From an uncultured Clostridia bacterium (GTDB lineage: Bacteria > Bacillota > Clostridia > Christensenellales > Pumilibacteraceae), in the NCBI GenBank assembly GCA_900553555.1, contig USEG01000045.1:1-7171 (forward strand): a stretch of 7,171 nt of DNA, read 5' to 3'. Of the stretch, positions 1-6,543 are shown piece by piece. The notes beneath the pieces were generated by a model. That model searched no databases. It worked only from the letters and a program-made list of their open reading frames with translations, and was not told the DNA's origin. How positions within the stretch are numbered: position 1 is the first letter of the stretch; each line of letters begins with the position of its first letter. The position numbers and the translations under genes are program-made.

Positions 1-167
1 CCTACCACTACGTCGGCGGCGCTGAATCCGTGTAAATTTACATTGCTTTCGATAAATTCCAGCATGGGCGCCACTCCGCGCTTGTCGCTCGTATAAAGCT
101 TGCCGTCTTTGTAAAGCGCGATTTTGTGTTTATCCAGTCGGGCCTTCGCGTTTTCCAAATCGCTCAT
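1..167 (-). CDS. DUF1893 (TM1506-like) protein, N-terminal 55 codons, cut by window edge
   Basis: Reading leftward from the ATG at 167, the frame gives MSDLENAKARLDKHKIALYK, then D-G-K-L-Y-T-S around residues 21-27, G-V-A-P-M-L around 31-36, and an A-D-V-V-V-G end that leaves the window. This layout (an N-terminal helix, a 'xLYKDGxxYTS' beta hairpin, a 'GVxPxLxxI' helix, then 'ADxVVG') is what I recall of DUF1893, typified by Thermotoga TM1506, a small protein of about 100-140 residues. That family has been assigned a cytidine-deaminase-like fold but no established reaction. The start is set by an AGGTGAT ribosome site 5 nt upstream. The gap to the stop of the ECF gene is only 10 bp, so the two are probably co-transcribed and translationally coupled. 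Most of the gene, including any active-site residues, lies outside the window. The family call comes from pattern recall, not a search. Confidence 0.72.
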   Translation of the reverse strand, partial: MSDLENAKARLDKHKIALYKDGKLYTSDKRGVAPMLEFIESNVNLHGFSAADVVV

Positions 168-177
168 ATCATCACCT

Positions 178-759
178 TCAATCTTTTTTGTCGGCGAGAA
201 GAGCGGCCCTAAGGGCAATAATTACGACGGGAACTACCACCGCCTGAATTACAATTCCCGTCAAACCGGTTTGGATCTGGCTCCAAACGATTGCGGGCGA
301 CAACGCAGTAAACGCGTCAAAGACCGTCACCGACAACAGGAAGAACACTCTTCCCGCGACGGAGGCAATTATCACCGCGGCAAAAGCCGCCCACGCGTTT
401 TTTATTATCTGCTTGGAAAACAAGCCGCTGACTGCGGCAAAAACGGCAAGTTCCGCCATCATAAAGGGCAGTCTTTCCAGAGCGGGCATGGGCGAGGAAA
501 AGGCCGACGTCAGCAAAAAGCTGACTACCGGCGAGAGCACCCCTACTCCTATGCCCCACCATACTCCCAACAGGCAGCCGCCCATCAATATAGGCAGATA
601 CATGGGCAGATATCTCATCCCGCCCTCGCTGCCCGCCGCCAGGTGCACAAGCTGAGGCAAAGCAACCGCCAGCGCGATTATCAACGCCGAAACCAGCGTT
701 TTTACCGTTATTTTAACGGACAGTGAACATTTTTTTCTTTCTAAAACATTCTCAAGCAT
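178..759 (-). CDS. ECF transporter S component (substrate-binding membrane subunit), substrate unknown
   Basis: A 193-residue, very hydrophobic protein with about six predicted membrane segments (roughly 17-41, 50-66, 68-86, 99-117, 122-145 and 155-187), the usual size and topology of an ECF-type S component. Residues 50-65 (YLPMYLPILMGGCLLG) resemble the 'PMHIPVLLxGFxxG' segment of the FolT/PanT-like S-component family (PF12822 type), here with Tyr in place of the common His. Residues 97-113 (L-P-F-M-M-A-E-L-A-V-F) resemble the conserved 'MxxELxxYGxxxG' helix. Such subunits bind a vitamin or related micronutrient and dock on a shared EcfA/EcfA'/EcfT module, which is not encoded here. The ATG at 759 is preceded by GGAG about 10 nt upstream, and the start lies 18 bp after the aldo/keto reductase stop. 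The gene is followed after 10 bp by the DUF1893 gene. The family call is good; the ligand is open. Confidence 0.8.
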   Translation of the reverse strand: MLENVLERKKCSLSVKITVKTLVSALIIALAVALPQLVHLAAGSEGGMRYLPMYLPILMGGCLLGVWWGIGVGVLSPVVSFLLTSAFSSPMPALERLPFMMAELAVFAAVSGLFSKQIIKNAWAAFAAVIIASVAGRVFFLLSVTVFDAFTALSPAIVWSQIQTGLTGIVIQAVVVPVVIIALRAALLADKKD

Positions 760-777
760 TGCTTTAGTCTCCTTAAA

Positions 778-1896
778 TTATTTTTCGAATTCCGCAGCCA
801 CTTTGACCAGCAAATCTCTTATTGGCAGATGCTGCGGACAGGCCTTTTCGCATTTGCCGCACTTTATGCAGTCGGACGCTTTGCCGCGGCCCACCGTATA
901 AACCTCGTTATAATAGAAATCGGCATTCCAATCGTGATAAATCTGCCTTGCGTTCATGCACAAGAACAATTGCGGAATGGATATATGCTTAGGGCAGCCC
1001 GCAACGCAGTACGAACACGACGTACACGGAATAAGGTGCTGCGAGCGGTAAATTTTGCATACTTCCTCTATTGCCGCGCGCTCTTTTTTGTCAAGCGGCT
1101 TAAAGTCTTTCATAAACGCCAAATTGTCGCGCATCTGATCCAGATTGCTCATGCCCGACAAAACCATGAAAATGCCGTCAAAACCCGCGGCGAAGCGAAT
1201 GGCATAACTTGCACGACTGCCGCCCTTCAAATCATCCAAAATCTTGTTTGCGCCGCCGGGCAGATTGACCAGGTTACCGCCCTTGACGGGTTCCATCACT
1301 ATTACGGGCTTGTTGTGCTTGCGGCATACTTCATAGCAAAGCCGCGATTGAACGGTTGGATCCTCGTAATCGACATAGTTAAACTGAATTTGTACGAATT
1401 CGACCTCCGGATGTTCGGAAAGTATCATATCCAGCACGTCGGCACTGTCGTGGAAGGAAAATCCGAGATGCCGTATCTTGCCCTGCTGCTTTAATTCGTA
1501 CGCCTGTTCGTAAGCGCGGCATTTTTTGAAATGCTGATAGGAGTTCTTGTTTTGTGCGTGCATGAGATAAAAGTCAAAATAATCTACGCCCAGAATTTTA
1601 AGCTGACTTTCGATAAAGGGTTTGACGTCCTTTTCGCTGTTGAAAAAAGGCGCAGTAAGTTTGTCCGCCAGCACAAAACTGTCGCGCGGGTGGCGCATGA
1701 CAAGACAGTCATGAAGCGCCGTCTCGCTGGCACCATCATGATAGCCGTGCGCCGTGTCGAAATAATTAAAACCCTGATCCAAAAAATAGTCGATCATGCC
1801 GCAAAACTCGTCGTAATCTATTTTGCCGTTCTTCATAGGAAGACGCATGCAGCCGAATCCGAAATTCTTTTTTACTTCCTTAAAATAATCATTCAT
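778..1896 (-). CDS. Aldo/keto reductase with C-terminal 2[4Fe-4S] ferredoxin domain (COG1453 type)
   Basis: A 372-residue protein. Residues 1 to about 280 form an aldo/keto reductase TIM barrel. The G-F-G-C-M-R-L-P strand is at 13-20 and the active-site tetrad is visible as Asp47 (in FDTAHGYH), Tyr52, Lys79 (in LADK) and His113 (in LMHA). 'GKIRHLGFSFH' lies at 139-149 and 'QIQFNYVD' at 169-176. The C-terminal part carries two ferredoxin clusters: Cys291, 294, 297, 301 (CTSCSYCVAGCP) and Cys343, 346, 349, 353 (CIKCGKCEKACP), each CxxCxxCxxxCP. Known relatives are cytoplasmic 'predicted oxidoreductases' of similar length with no assigned substrate; the iron-sulfur tail suggests electron exchange with ferredoxin or another redox partner (inference). 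The start is supported by AGGGAGAG 6 nt upstream of the ATG. It is the first gene of a likely operon with the ECF and DUF1893 genes. No convincing promoter was found in 1897-2014. Confidence 0.93.
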   Translation of the reverse strand: MNDYFKEVKKNFGFGCMRLPMKNGKIDYDEFCGMIDYFLDQGFNYFDTAHGYHDGASETALHDCLVMRHPRDSFVLADKLTAPFFNSEKDVKPFIESQLKILGVDYFDFYLMHAQNKNSYQHFKKCRAYEQAYELKQQGKIRHLGFSFHDSADVLDMILSEHPEVEFVQIQFNYVDYEDPTVQSRLCYEVCRKHNKPVIVMEPVKGGNLVNLPGGANKILDDLKGGSRASYAIRFAAGFDGIFMVLSGMSNLDQMRDNLAFMKDFKPLDKKERAAIEEVCKIYRSQHLIPCTSCSYCVAGCPKHISIPQLFLCMNARQIYHDWNADFYYNEVYTVGRGKASDCIKCGKCEKACPQHLPIRDLLVKVAAEFEK

Positions 1897-2014
1897 GATA
1901 AGCTCTCCCTTTTTATTGGTTTTGACGGCTTTTTTGGCGGTTTAGCGTCCGATTTGCCGGGACATAAATATTTTTTACCCGCCCGGTTACGCCGCCTTTT
2001 GTATGTAAAATTTG

Positions 2015-2052
2015 AAAAAAATATGAGGCAATTGACGTGCCTCATATTTTTC
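2015..2052 (-). terminator. Intrinsic terminator of the ABC importer operon
   Basis: A perfect inverted repeat, ATATGAGGCA (2021-2030) and TGCCTCATAT (2038-2047), is separated by a 7-nt loop and extends through flanking A/T pairs to about 14 bp. On the minus strand it is followed directly by a T-run, the complement of the A-run at 2015-2020. It begins about 9 bp beyond the permease stop codon, so it ends the ABC operon and separates it from the aldo/keto reductase operon. A run of T on the other side means it could also work on plus-strand transcripts. Confidence 0.93.
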
Positions 2053-2060
2053 TCTTTAAA

Positions 2061-2981
2061 TTAACCTTTTAAGCCTGAACCTATTGATGTACTCCTTATT
2101 ATATAGTCCTGTATAAAGATGTAGACGATAATAAGCGGAGCCATACCGACGGCTGCACAGGCCATCATGAAGTTTTTACCGCCGGAGGCATTGTAAATAT
2201 CGGAGATATTTTTAAGCGCCAGCTGCAGCGTCCATTTGTCCTGATACTGCATCATGTAAATCAACGGACCCATATAGTCGTTGTACGAGCCGATAAAGCC
2301 CAGTATTACACGAACCAGCAATGCCGGCAGCGTCAGCGGTATAATAAGCGTAAGGAAGATCTTAATCTGCCCCATACCGTCAATTTTTGCCGCGCCTATA
2401 AGGTCGTCGGGAATACCCGCGATATACTGCCTTAGGAAGAACACCTGTCCTATTCCGCCGAAAATAGCCGGCAAGATAAGCGGCAGTGCCGTTCCCATAA
2501 GGCCCAAAGCAGACATCCAGACACGGCTGGACGACTGTGTGACCGATCCGGGCAGCGTCATCGTCATAATAAGGAATGCGAATATCTGTTTTCTTCCCGC
2601 AAACTCCATCTTGGCAAAGCCGTAAGCCGAAACTGCCGAGAAGAAGACGTCGCACAAACACGTCGGAACATAGTACAAGAACGTATTGAGAAGGGGACGC
2701 AACAATTCGGAAAGTCCCGAGCCCGTAAACAATTCTCTGTAAGCCTCAAGCGAGAAACCCAACTGCGGCCACCAGGTGAACACCGACGAGTTGGCTTCCG
2801 CTCTGGTCTTAAAAGACGTTATTACGATAATATACAAAGGAACAAGTATATACAAGCAGTATATAATAAGCAGTATATACGAACCGATGGGCGGACGGCG
2901 CACTTTTTTCTTGTTAAGCTTAAAGTTCTCGGAATGATAAGTTTCTTGATTTTCGGGTTCAGCAACAACTACTTTACTCAT
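2061..2981 (-). CDS. Carbohydrate ABC transporter permease, MalG/UgpE/AraQ-like
   Basis: A 306-residue inner subunit of a CUT1-type importer. A charged cytoplasmic N-terminus (1-33) is followed by about six membrane segments (roughly 34-57, 96-122, 131-150, 160-183, 217-235, 272-292). The EAA coupling loop is visible at 196-215 as G-A-A-K-I-D-G followed by I-P-L-T-L-P, the contact site for the ATPase. The C-terminus, IQDYIIRSTSIGSGLKG, matches the usual 'xQxxxxxGxxxGAVKG' ending of MalG-type permeases. An open frame extends to a TTG at 2999, but that TTG and the next codons encode the ribosome site itself (AGGAGG at 2989-2994), so translation must start at the ATG at 2981, 7 nt downstream of it. 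The gene follows the MalF-like gene by 14 bp and is last in the operon before the terminator. The sugar transported cannot be inferred. Confidence 0.95.
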   Translation of the reverse strand: MSKVVVAEPENQETYHSENFKLNKKKVRRPPIGSYILLIIYCLYILVPLYIIVITSFKTRAEANSSVFTWWPQLGFSLEAYRELFTGSGLSELLRPLLNTFLYYVPTCLCDVFFSAVSAYGFAKMEFAGRKQIFAFLIMTMTLPGSVTQSSSRVWMSALGLMGTALPLILPAIFGGIGQVFFLRQYIAGIPDDLIGAAKIDGMGQIKIFLTLIIPLTLPALLVRVILGFIGSYNDYMGPLIYMMQYQDKWTLQLALKNISDIYNASGGKNFMMACAAVGMAPLIIVYIFIQDYIIRSTSIGSGLKG

Positions 2982-2988
2982 AACAAAA

Positions 2989-2994
2989 CCTCCT
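2989..2994 (-). promoter_or_regulatory. Ribosome binding site that decides the MalG-like start
   Basis: A perfect AGGAGG on the minus strand lies 7 nt before the ATG at 2979-2981. The longer in-frame TTG start at 2999 would place this site inside the coding region with no ribosome site of its own, so the shorter protein is preferred. The site lies just after the TGA of the upstream permease. Confidence 0.92.
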
Positions 2995-2995
2995 A

Positions 2996-4021
2996 TCAAG
3001 AATCATAGCAAACCCAGTAATCACTGAGCTTAAAGTTGACGCGCGTGACAATGAGTATCAGAATTGCCAATATCCAGGCGCACGCGCTGGCGCGTCCCAT
3101 ACCGTCGGCAGTTGCATTGACGAACGCCATCAGGTACATGTAATAAACCGTAGTAAGACCTGCCGGTTGATTTTGACCGTTCATAGGTCCGTAGCCGTTG
3201 TTGGCGAACAGCTGGATAGAGCCCATTGCCTGCAACGAACCTATAAGGCTTGTGATAAGCACATAGAAAGTCGTGGGCGAAATTGCCGGCAATGTGATGT
3301 TAAACAAAACCTGAGAGCTGTTTGCTCCGTCCACCTTTGCCGCTTCCACCAAAGACGAATTGACTTGTTCGAGCGCCGCCTGGAACAGAATACTGCCGGC
3401 TCCGGCGCCCCATGTCGTTGTAAATATGACCAACGGCATAAACAAGCTGAAGCTGTGGAAAAAGTCTATTCGCGGCCCACCGCATGCCACTATCACATAG
3501 TTGACCAAACCTGAGTTTGCGTCGAAAATAATACGCCACATCATTGTTACGCCGACTGACGAACATACGTTGGGAATGTACAAAATCGAACGGAACATTT
3601 TTTTGAGCTTTACTCTGCTGGTAAGCAGGATAGATGAGAACAATCCCAAAAACAAGCTTATCGGCAGACTAAGGCAATAATAAAGCGTACGATAAAGCGA
3701 CCAGAAGAACATTGAATCCGAGCTGGTAAGCAGCCAAACATAGTTATCGAAACCGATGAACTTAGCTTGCTCAATGTTCCAGACGTGCAAATCGGTAAGG
3801 CTCAAATAAATGGACAAAGCAAACGGGACAAGCGCAAACACAGCATACGTATACAAAGGCCAAAGCGCAAATCCCCATCCGGTCAGGTTAGCTTTTAATC
3901 TCTTAATCTTTTTAGCTCTAGACGATTTTTCGGGCTTGAACAGCTTGGTATTGGAAAACACATCCACCTGCTGTTCCGCCGCGTAACTCGGCTGAGCGTC
4001 TACTATAACCGAATTATCCAT
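2996..4021 (-). CDS. Carbohydrate ABC transporter permease, MalF/UgpA-like
   Basis: A 341-residue permease subunit. The first ~48 residues are polar and lysine-rich near 36-45 and should be cytoplasmic. Membrane segments lie near 51-75, 105-134, 144-166, 190-215, 250-270 and 310-328. The EAA motif is clear at 226-245 (E-A-A-K-V-D-G, then I-T-L-P-A-I-S-P). 'LYIPNVCSSV' near 147-156 and 'WGAGAGSILFQAAL' near 204-217 are typical of the MalF/UgpA family. The length is a little above the common 290-310 because of the N-terminal extension. It should pair with the MalG-like subunit 14 bp downstream and with the binding lipoprotein upstream. The ATG at 4021 has AAGGAG at 4027-4032. It is separated from the binding-protein gene by 71 bp that carry a strong hairpin, which probably sets its expression below that of the binding protein. 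Confidence 0.95.
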   Translation of the reverse strand: MDNSVIVDAQPSYAAEQQVDVFSNTKLFKPEKSSRAKKIKRLKANLTGWGFALWPLYTYAVFALVPFALSIYLSLTDLHVWNIEQAKFIGFDNYVWLLTSSDSMFFWSLYRTLYYCLSLPISLFLGLFSSILLTSRVKLKKMFRSILYIPNVCSSVGVTMMWRIIFDANSGLVNYVIVACGGPRIDFFHSFSLFMPLVIFTTTWGAGAGSILFQAALEQVNSSLVEAAKVDGANSSQVLFNITLPAISPTTFYVLITSLIGSLQAMGSIQLFANNGYGPMNGQNQPAGLTTVYYMYLMAFVNATADGMGRASACAWILAILILIVTRVNFKLSDYWVCYDS

Positions 4022-4040
4022 ACTATCTCCTTATAGATTG

Positions 4041-4078
4041 TGCAGTTTACCTGCAAAACAGCTTGCAGGTAAACTGCA
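4041..4078 (-). promoter_or_regulatory. Intercistronic 16-bp perfect stem-loop between binding protein and permease genes
   Basis: TGCAGTTTACCTGCAA (4041-4056) and TTGCAGGTAAACTGCA (4063-4078) are exact reverse complements around a 6-nt loop. On the minus strand the stem starts 14 nt after the binding-protein stop and ends 8 nt before the permease ribosome site. There is no T-run after it, so it is not a standard intrinsic terminator. The position fits the mRNA-stabilising or attenuating hairpins known between binding-protein and permease genes of ABC operons (for example malE-malF), which keep the binding protein in excess. A DNA operator role is possible but less likely given the location. 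Confidence 0.85.
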
Positions 4079-4092
4079 TTTGTTTACGAATA

Positions 4093-6360
4093 TCAATTGA
4101 AGTGACTGTTAAAGATATTTTCGTATGCATCCGAACCGAAATAGTACGAATACGGAATAAGTTTTTGCGTGGAAGGCAGGCAATAGTTTGTAAACCATGC
4201 TTCCGGCGTCATCATGTTGTTACGAACCTGATCGTTAAGCGGGCCTGCCCAAATATCAATCCAACCGTTGTCGGGCAGGTACCACCAGTCGCCTGCTTCT
4301 TCAAATTCAAGAACGTCGAAGAAAATATCGAGATTGAGGGTCTTTTCGTCTTCTTTAATGAACGTAGAAGAATTTGCAACTGCGGGCTGGTTGGGGATAT
4401 AGCCGGCTTCCGCCTTGAATATCTGGCCTGCAGGTTCCTGCTGACCGTTTACAGTCATATAGTCGGAGGTAAGCCAGTCGATGATATACCAGGCGTTTTG
4501 TTTGTTCTTGCTTCCTGCCGCAAGGCAAAGCGCGGTTGCTTCGCTGTGGCCGCCGTCAACGCCCTGCACCTTAACGGTAACGTCATTGCTGCTGGGGTTT
4601 ACATATTCTTTATACTGCGGGAGCGGAGCGACACCCCACTCGATTTCGTAAGAACTGGTAAGAGCTCTTACAAGACCTATCTGATAACCGCGTTCTACAA
4701 CCATTGCGACGTTGCCGTTACCGAATTCGGCTACCGTCGAAGAGTCGTCGCCGAACGAAGTGGGCAGAGGCATGACGCCCAGCTGTATACTTTGCAGATA
4801 TCTGTTGACCGCCTCTTTTGTAGAAGGCAGTTCGAGGAACTTAGCGTCTTCATTGGCCATGTCGTCGGTAGAATTTTCTACAATGTAAGGCAGAATTTCG
4901 GAATCGTTTGTGAGTGCGTTGTTGGGGTTGGTGCCAAGAGGCGTCGTGCTCTGGGTGCTTGCGTTGTACACCTCAAATCCGCCGGACTGGTTGGGCAGCA
5001 GCAGATCGCCGTCGTTGAACACAGGCTGACCGTTGTCGTCAATAATCATAGCGCCGTTTTCATCATACTGGGGACCGTACTTATTGACGTTGAGTTTGTC
5101 GAGGAATTCGAGAGTATCGCCCTCGTGATATACGGTACCGGTATTTGCGCCGACATAACCGTCGCCGGCAGCGGTAACCTTATAGTTGGTGGACCAGTCG
5201 GGCAAACCGAAAGCCCAAGTACCTTCACCGGTAAGGTCCTGCAAGCAGTCGCCGCCTACCGACCAGCCGTAGTTGAACCACCATTCGGTGTAGTATCCGT
5301 AAGTTGTGGCAACGTCGCCGCGGACACTTCTTCTGTTGTGATTGGTACGATTAAGCGAGAGAGTAAGCAGCTGAGCCAGGTCTTCGATTTCGTCCCAGTT
5401 CATAGCGATGGACGCATTGAACACCTTTACGTTGTCCGTAACGCCGCCCGCGTTGGGGTTGACCCACGGATAGCCGTCGGCTCTTACGTAGTTGTTGTAG
5501 GAGTCTTCACGATAATATCCTTTTGCGGGAACGTCGATGCTGCGCGCTACCAAAACGTCCGCTTCGTATCCGCCGCCGTCGGGATTGCCGTTGCTGTCAA
5601 GGCCGCCGCGGTTTCCGCAGGTGTCGTGCCACTGACCGAATTTATCGGCAATTTTATTGTCGTTCCACAAATCCATGAGCGTCTGACCAATCATGTCGTT
5701 GGTAAGGCCTTCGTATTCGCTCTGGAACTGGGCGAAATTCTCGGCGGTAACGACATCGTCGTCAACGGAAATAACTATAACGCCGCAGTTTTCCATCGCC
5801 TGACGGTTGTAATAAATAGCTGTAGGAGAAGTATCTACAGGAACGCCCCAAAGCGTATCGTCGGCATAGGAAGTGTTACCGTTTCTGTTATAACGGAATC
5901 TCGGATAAATAGAAGCCCACATATTGTTAAGCTTTTCCGCATAAGCGGACGTATTGGTGTAGGCGCTGAGATCGTCGATATAACCGTTTGTCGCCCACAA
6001 CTTGAACTTTCTGTCGTTTACGAACATGATGTCCACTTTGTTATCGGGCGAAATGGTACTGCCGTTTTCGATACCCGAAACGTAGGTCTCTTCGCCGTAC
6101 CACGTCATAGTCAAAAACAGTCCGTAATAGCGGGCGTATTCGGAATCGTTAAATCCATTAACCATGCTTTCGTATTCTTTCTTCTGCTCTTCGTCGCCAA
6201 AACCCTGCATGACTATGCGCGTGCGATCTCCGCCACCTTCACCGCCGGGACCGGGATCGGGAGGAGTCGGCGTCGGGGTTTTGCCGTTTCCGCCGCAAGC
6301 GGTGAAAACAGGCATAATGCAAAGAATAACCGCCAGCATTAAACTGATAAGTTTTTTCAT
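4093..6360 (-). CDS. Extracellular solute-binding lipoprotein of CUT1 ABC importer, unusually large
   Basis: A 755-residue family-1 type solute-binding protein. The signal peptide MKKLISLMLAVILCIMPVFT ends in a lipobox with Cys22 (V-F-T-A-C), followed by a Pro/Thr/Gly-rich tether to about residue 46. Family features in order: 'KVDIMFVNDR' near 108-117, 'LWGVPVDTSPTAIYYNR' near 170-186, 'MNWDEIEDLAQLLT' near 320-333, 'WSVGGD' near 366-371, 'KEAVNRYL' near 515-522, 'FGNGNVAMVVERG' near 546-558, 'WGVAPLP' near 575-581, and 'GGHSEATALCLAAGSKNKQNAW' near 603-624. It should sit on the outer face of the membrane and deliver a sugar-like ligand to the two permeases downstream. Usual relatives are 400-450 residues; the extra length is in two internal insertions (about 200-315 and 375-510). 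The longest frame begins with a TTG at 6369 only 1 nt from the GGAG, so the ATG at 6360 is chosen. Rich in Asn, Asp, Gly, Tyr and Trp. Ligand unknown. Confidence 0.93.
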   Translation of the reverse strand: MKKLISLMLAVILCIMPVFTACGGNGKTPTPTPPDPGPGGEGGGDRTRIVMQGFGDEEQKKEYESMVNGFNDSEYARYYGLFLTMTWYGEETYVSGIENGSTISPDNKVDIMFVNDRKFKLWATNGYIDDLSAYTNTSAYAEKLNNMWASIYPRFRYNRNGNTSYADDTLWGVPVDTSPTAIYYNRQAMENCGVIVISVDDDVVTAENFAQFQSEYEGLTNDMIGQTLMDLWNDNKIADKFGQWHDTCGNRGGLDSNGNPDGGGYEADVLVARSIDVPAKGYYREDSYNNYVRADGYPWVNPNAGGVTDNVKVFNASIAMNWDEIEDLAQLLTLSLNRTNHNRRSVRGDVATTYGYYTEWWFNYGWSVGGDCLQDLTGEGTWAFGLPDWSTNYKVTAAGDGYVGANTGTVYHEGDTLEFLDKLNVNKYGPQYDENGAMIIDDNGQPVFNDGDLLLPNQSGGFEVYNASTQSTTPLGTNPNNALTNDSEILPYIVENSTDDMANEDAKFLELPSTKEAVNRYLQSIQLGVMPLPTSFGDDSSTVAEFGNGNVAMVVERGYQIGLVRALTSSYEIEWGVAPLPQYKEYVNPSSNDVTVKVQGVDGGHSEATALCLAAGSKNKQNAWYIIDWLTSDYMTVNGQQEPAGQIFKAEAGYIPNQPAVANSSTFIKEDEKTLNLDIFFDVLEFEEAGDWWYLPDNGWIDIWAGPLNDQVRNNMMTPEAWFTNYCLPSTQKLIPYSYYFGSDAYENIFNSHFN

Positions 6361-6370
6361 TTTTTTCAAA

Positions 6371-6376
6371 CTCCTT
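6371..6376 (-). promoter_or_regulatory. Ribosome binding site that decides the binding-protein start
   Basis: AAGGAG on the minus strand lies 10 nt before the ATG at 6358-6360. The in-frame TTG at 6367-6369 is only 1 nt past the GGAG, too close for initiation, so the protein begins MKKLISL rather than three residues earlier. Confidence 0.8.
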
Positions 6377-6396
6377 ATAAATTAGTTTCGCCATTT

Positions 6397-6425
6397 ATAT
6401 TAGCGGCAAAAAAAGCCGGTAATAT
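6397..6425 (-). promoter_or_regulatory. Leader hairpin just upstream of the binding-protein ribosome site
   Basis: The arms ATATTAGCGGC (6397-6407) and GCCGGTAATAT (6415-6425) are reverse complements except for one G-G position, with a 7-nt A loop (U loop in the minus-strand RNA). It lies inside the predicted leader, about 20 nt before the ribosome site. The T-run is in the loop rather than after the stem, so it does not look like an intrinsic terminator. It may protect the transcript 5' region or affect ribosome access; its role is not shown. Confidence 0.55.
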
Positions 6426-6502
6426 CATAAAAAGTCGGAAAGAAAACTGCAAACCGATTGGCTGTCACCATTTCCCCAAAGGTTTACGGCAAACAATATA
6501 CA

Positions 6503-6519
6503 CTTTTTAGCGTAAAAAG
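6503..6519. promoter_or_regulatory. Candidate operator dyad just downstream of the ABC operon promoter
   Basis: A 17-bp perfect dyad, CTTTTTA - GCG - TAAAAAG, is located about +18 to +34 from the predicted transcription start, a common place for a repressor operator of a sugar-uptake operon. A second, imperfect dyad (GTTT-ACGGC-AAAC, 6482-6494) follows. The GC/CG-containing centre flanked by A/T arms is loosely like LacI-family sites, but neither matches a known consensus closely and no regulator gene is in the window. Confidence 0.3.
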
Positions 6520-6543
6520 GCATATTGCTGTTTTCCTGTAGCT

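Noticed and set aside
1897..2014. A promoter for the aldo/keto reductase operon
   Set aside because: The strong terminator just upstream implies a promoter here, but I see only poor -10-like sequences (such as TAAAAA and TATTTA) without a matching -35 box, so no site is called.
124..2064. Plus-strand open frames at 124-726, 829-1494 and 1531-2064
   Set aside because: They are antisense to the ECF, aldo/keto reductase and DUF1893 genes, show no family motifs, and end or start at arbitrary points including inside the operon terminator.
2032..2066. A plus-strand promoter-like pair, TTGACG with TTTAAA at 17 bp
   Set aside because: It is formed from the terminator loop, stem and T-run, would transcribe antisense into the permease gene, and there is no plus-strand gene downstream; likely coincidence.
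4063..6342. A 759-codon open frame on the plus strand, antisense to almost all of the binding-protein gene
   Set aside because: It lies opposite a clear signal-peptide lipoprotein with family motifs, its product has low-complexity Val/Arg/Gly-rich composition with no recognisable domain, and it has no good ribosome site. Codon bias of the real gene explains the lack of stops.
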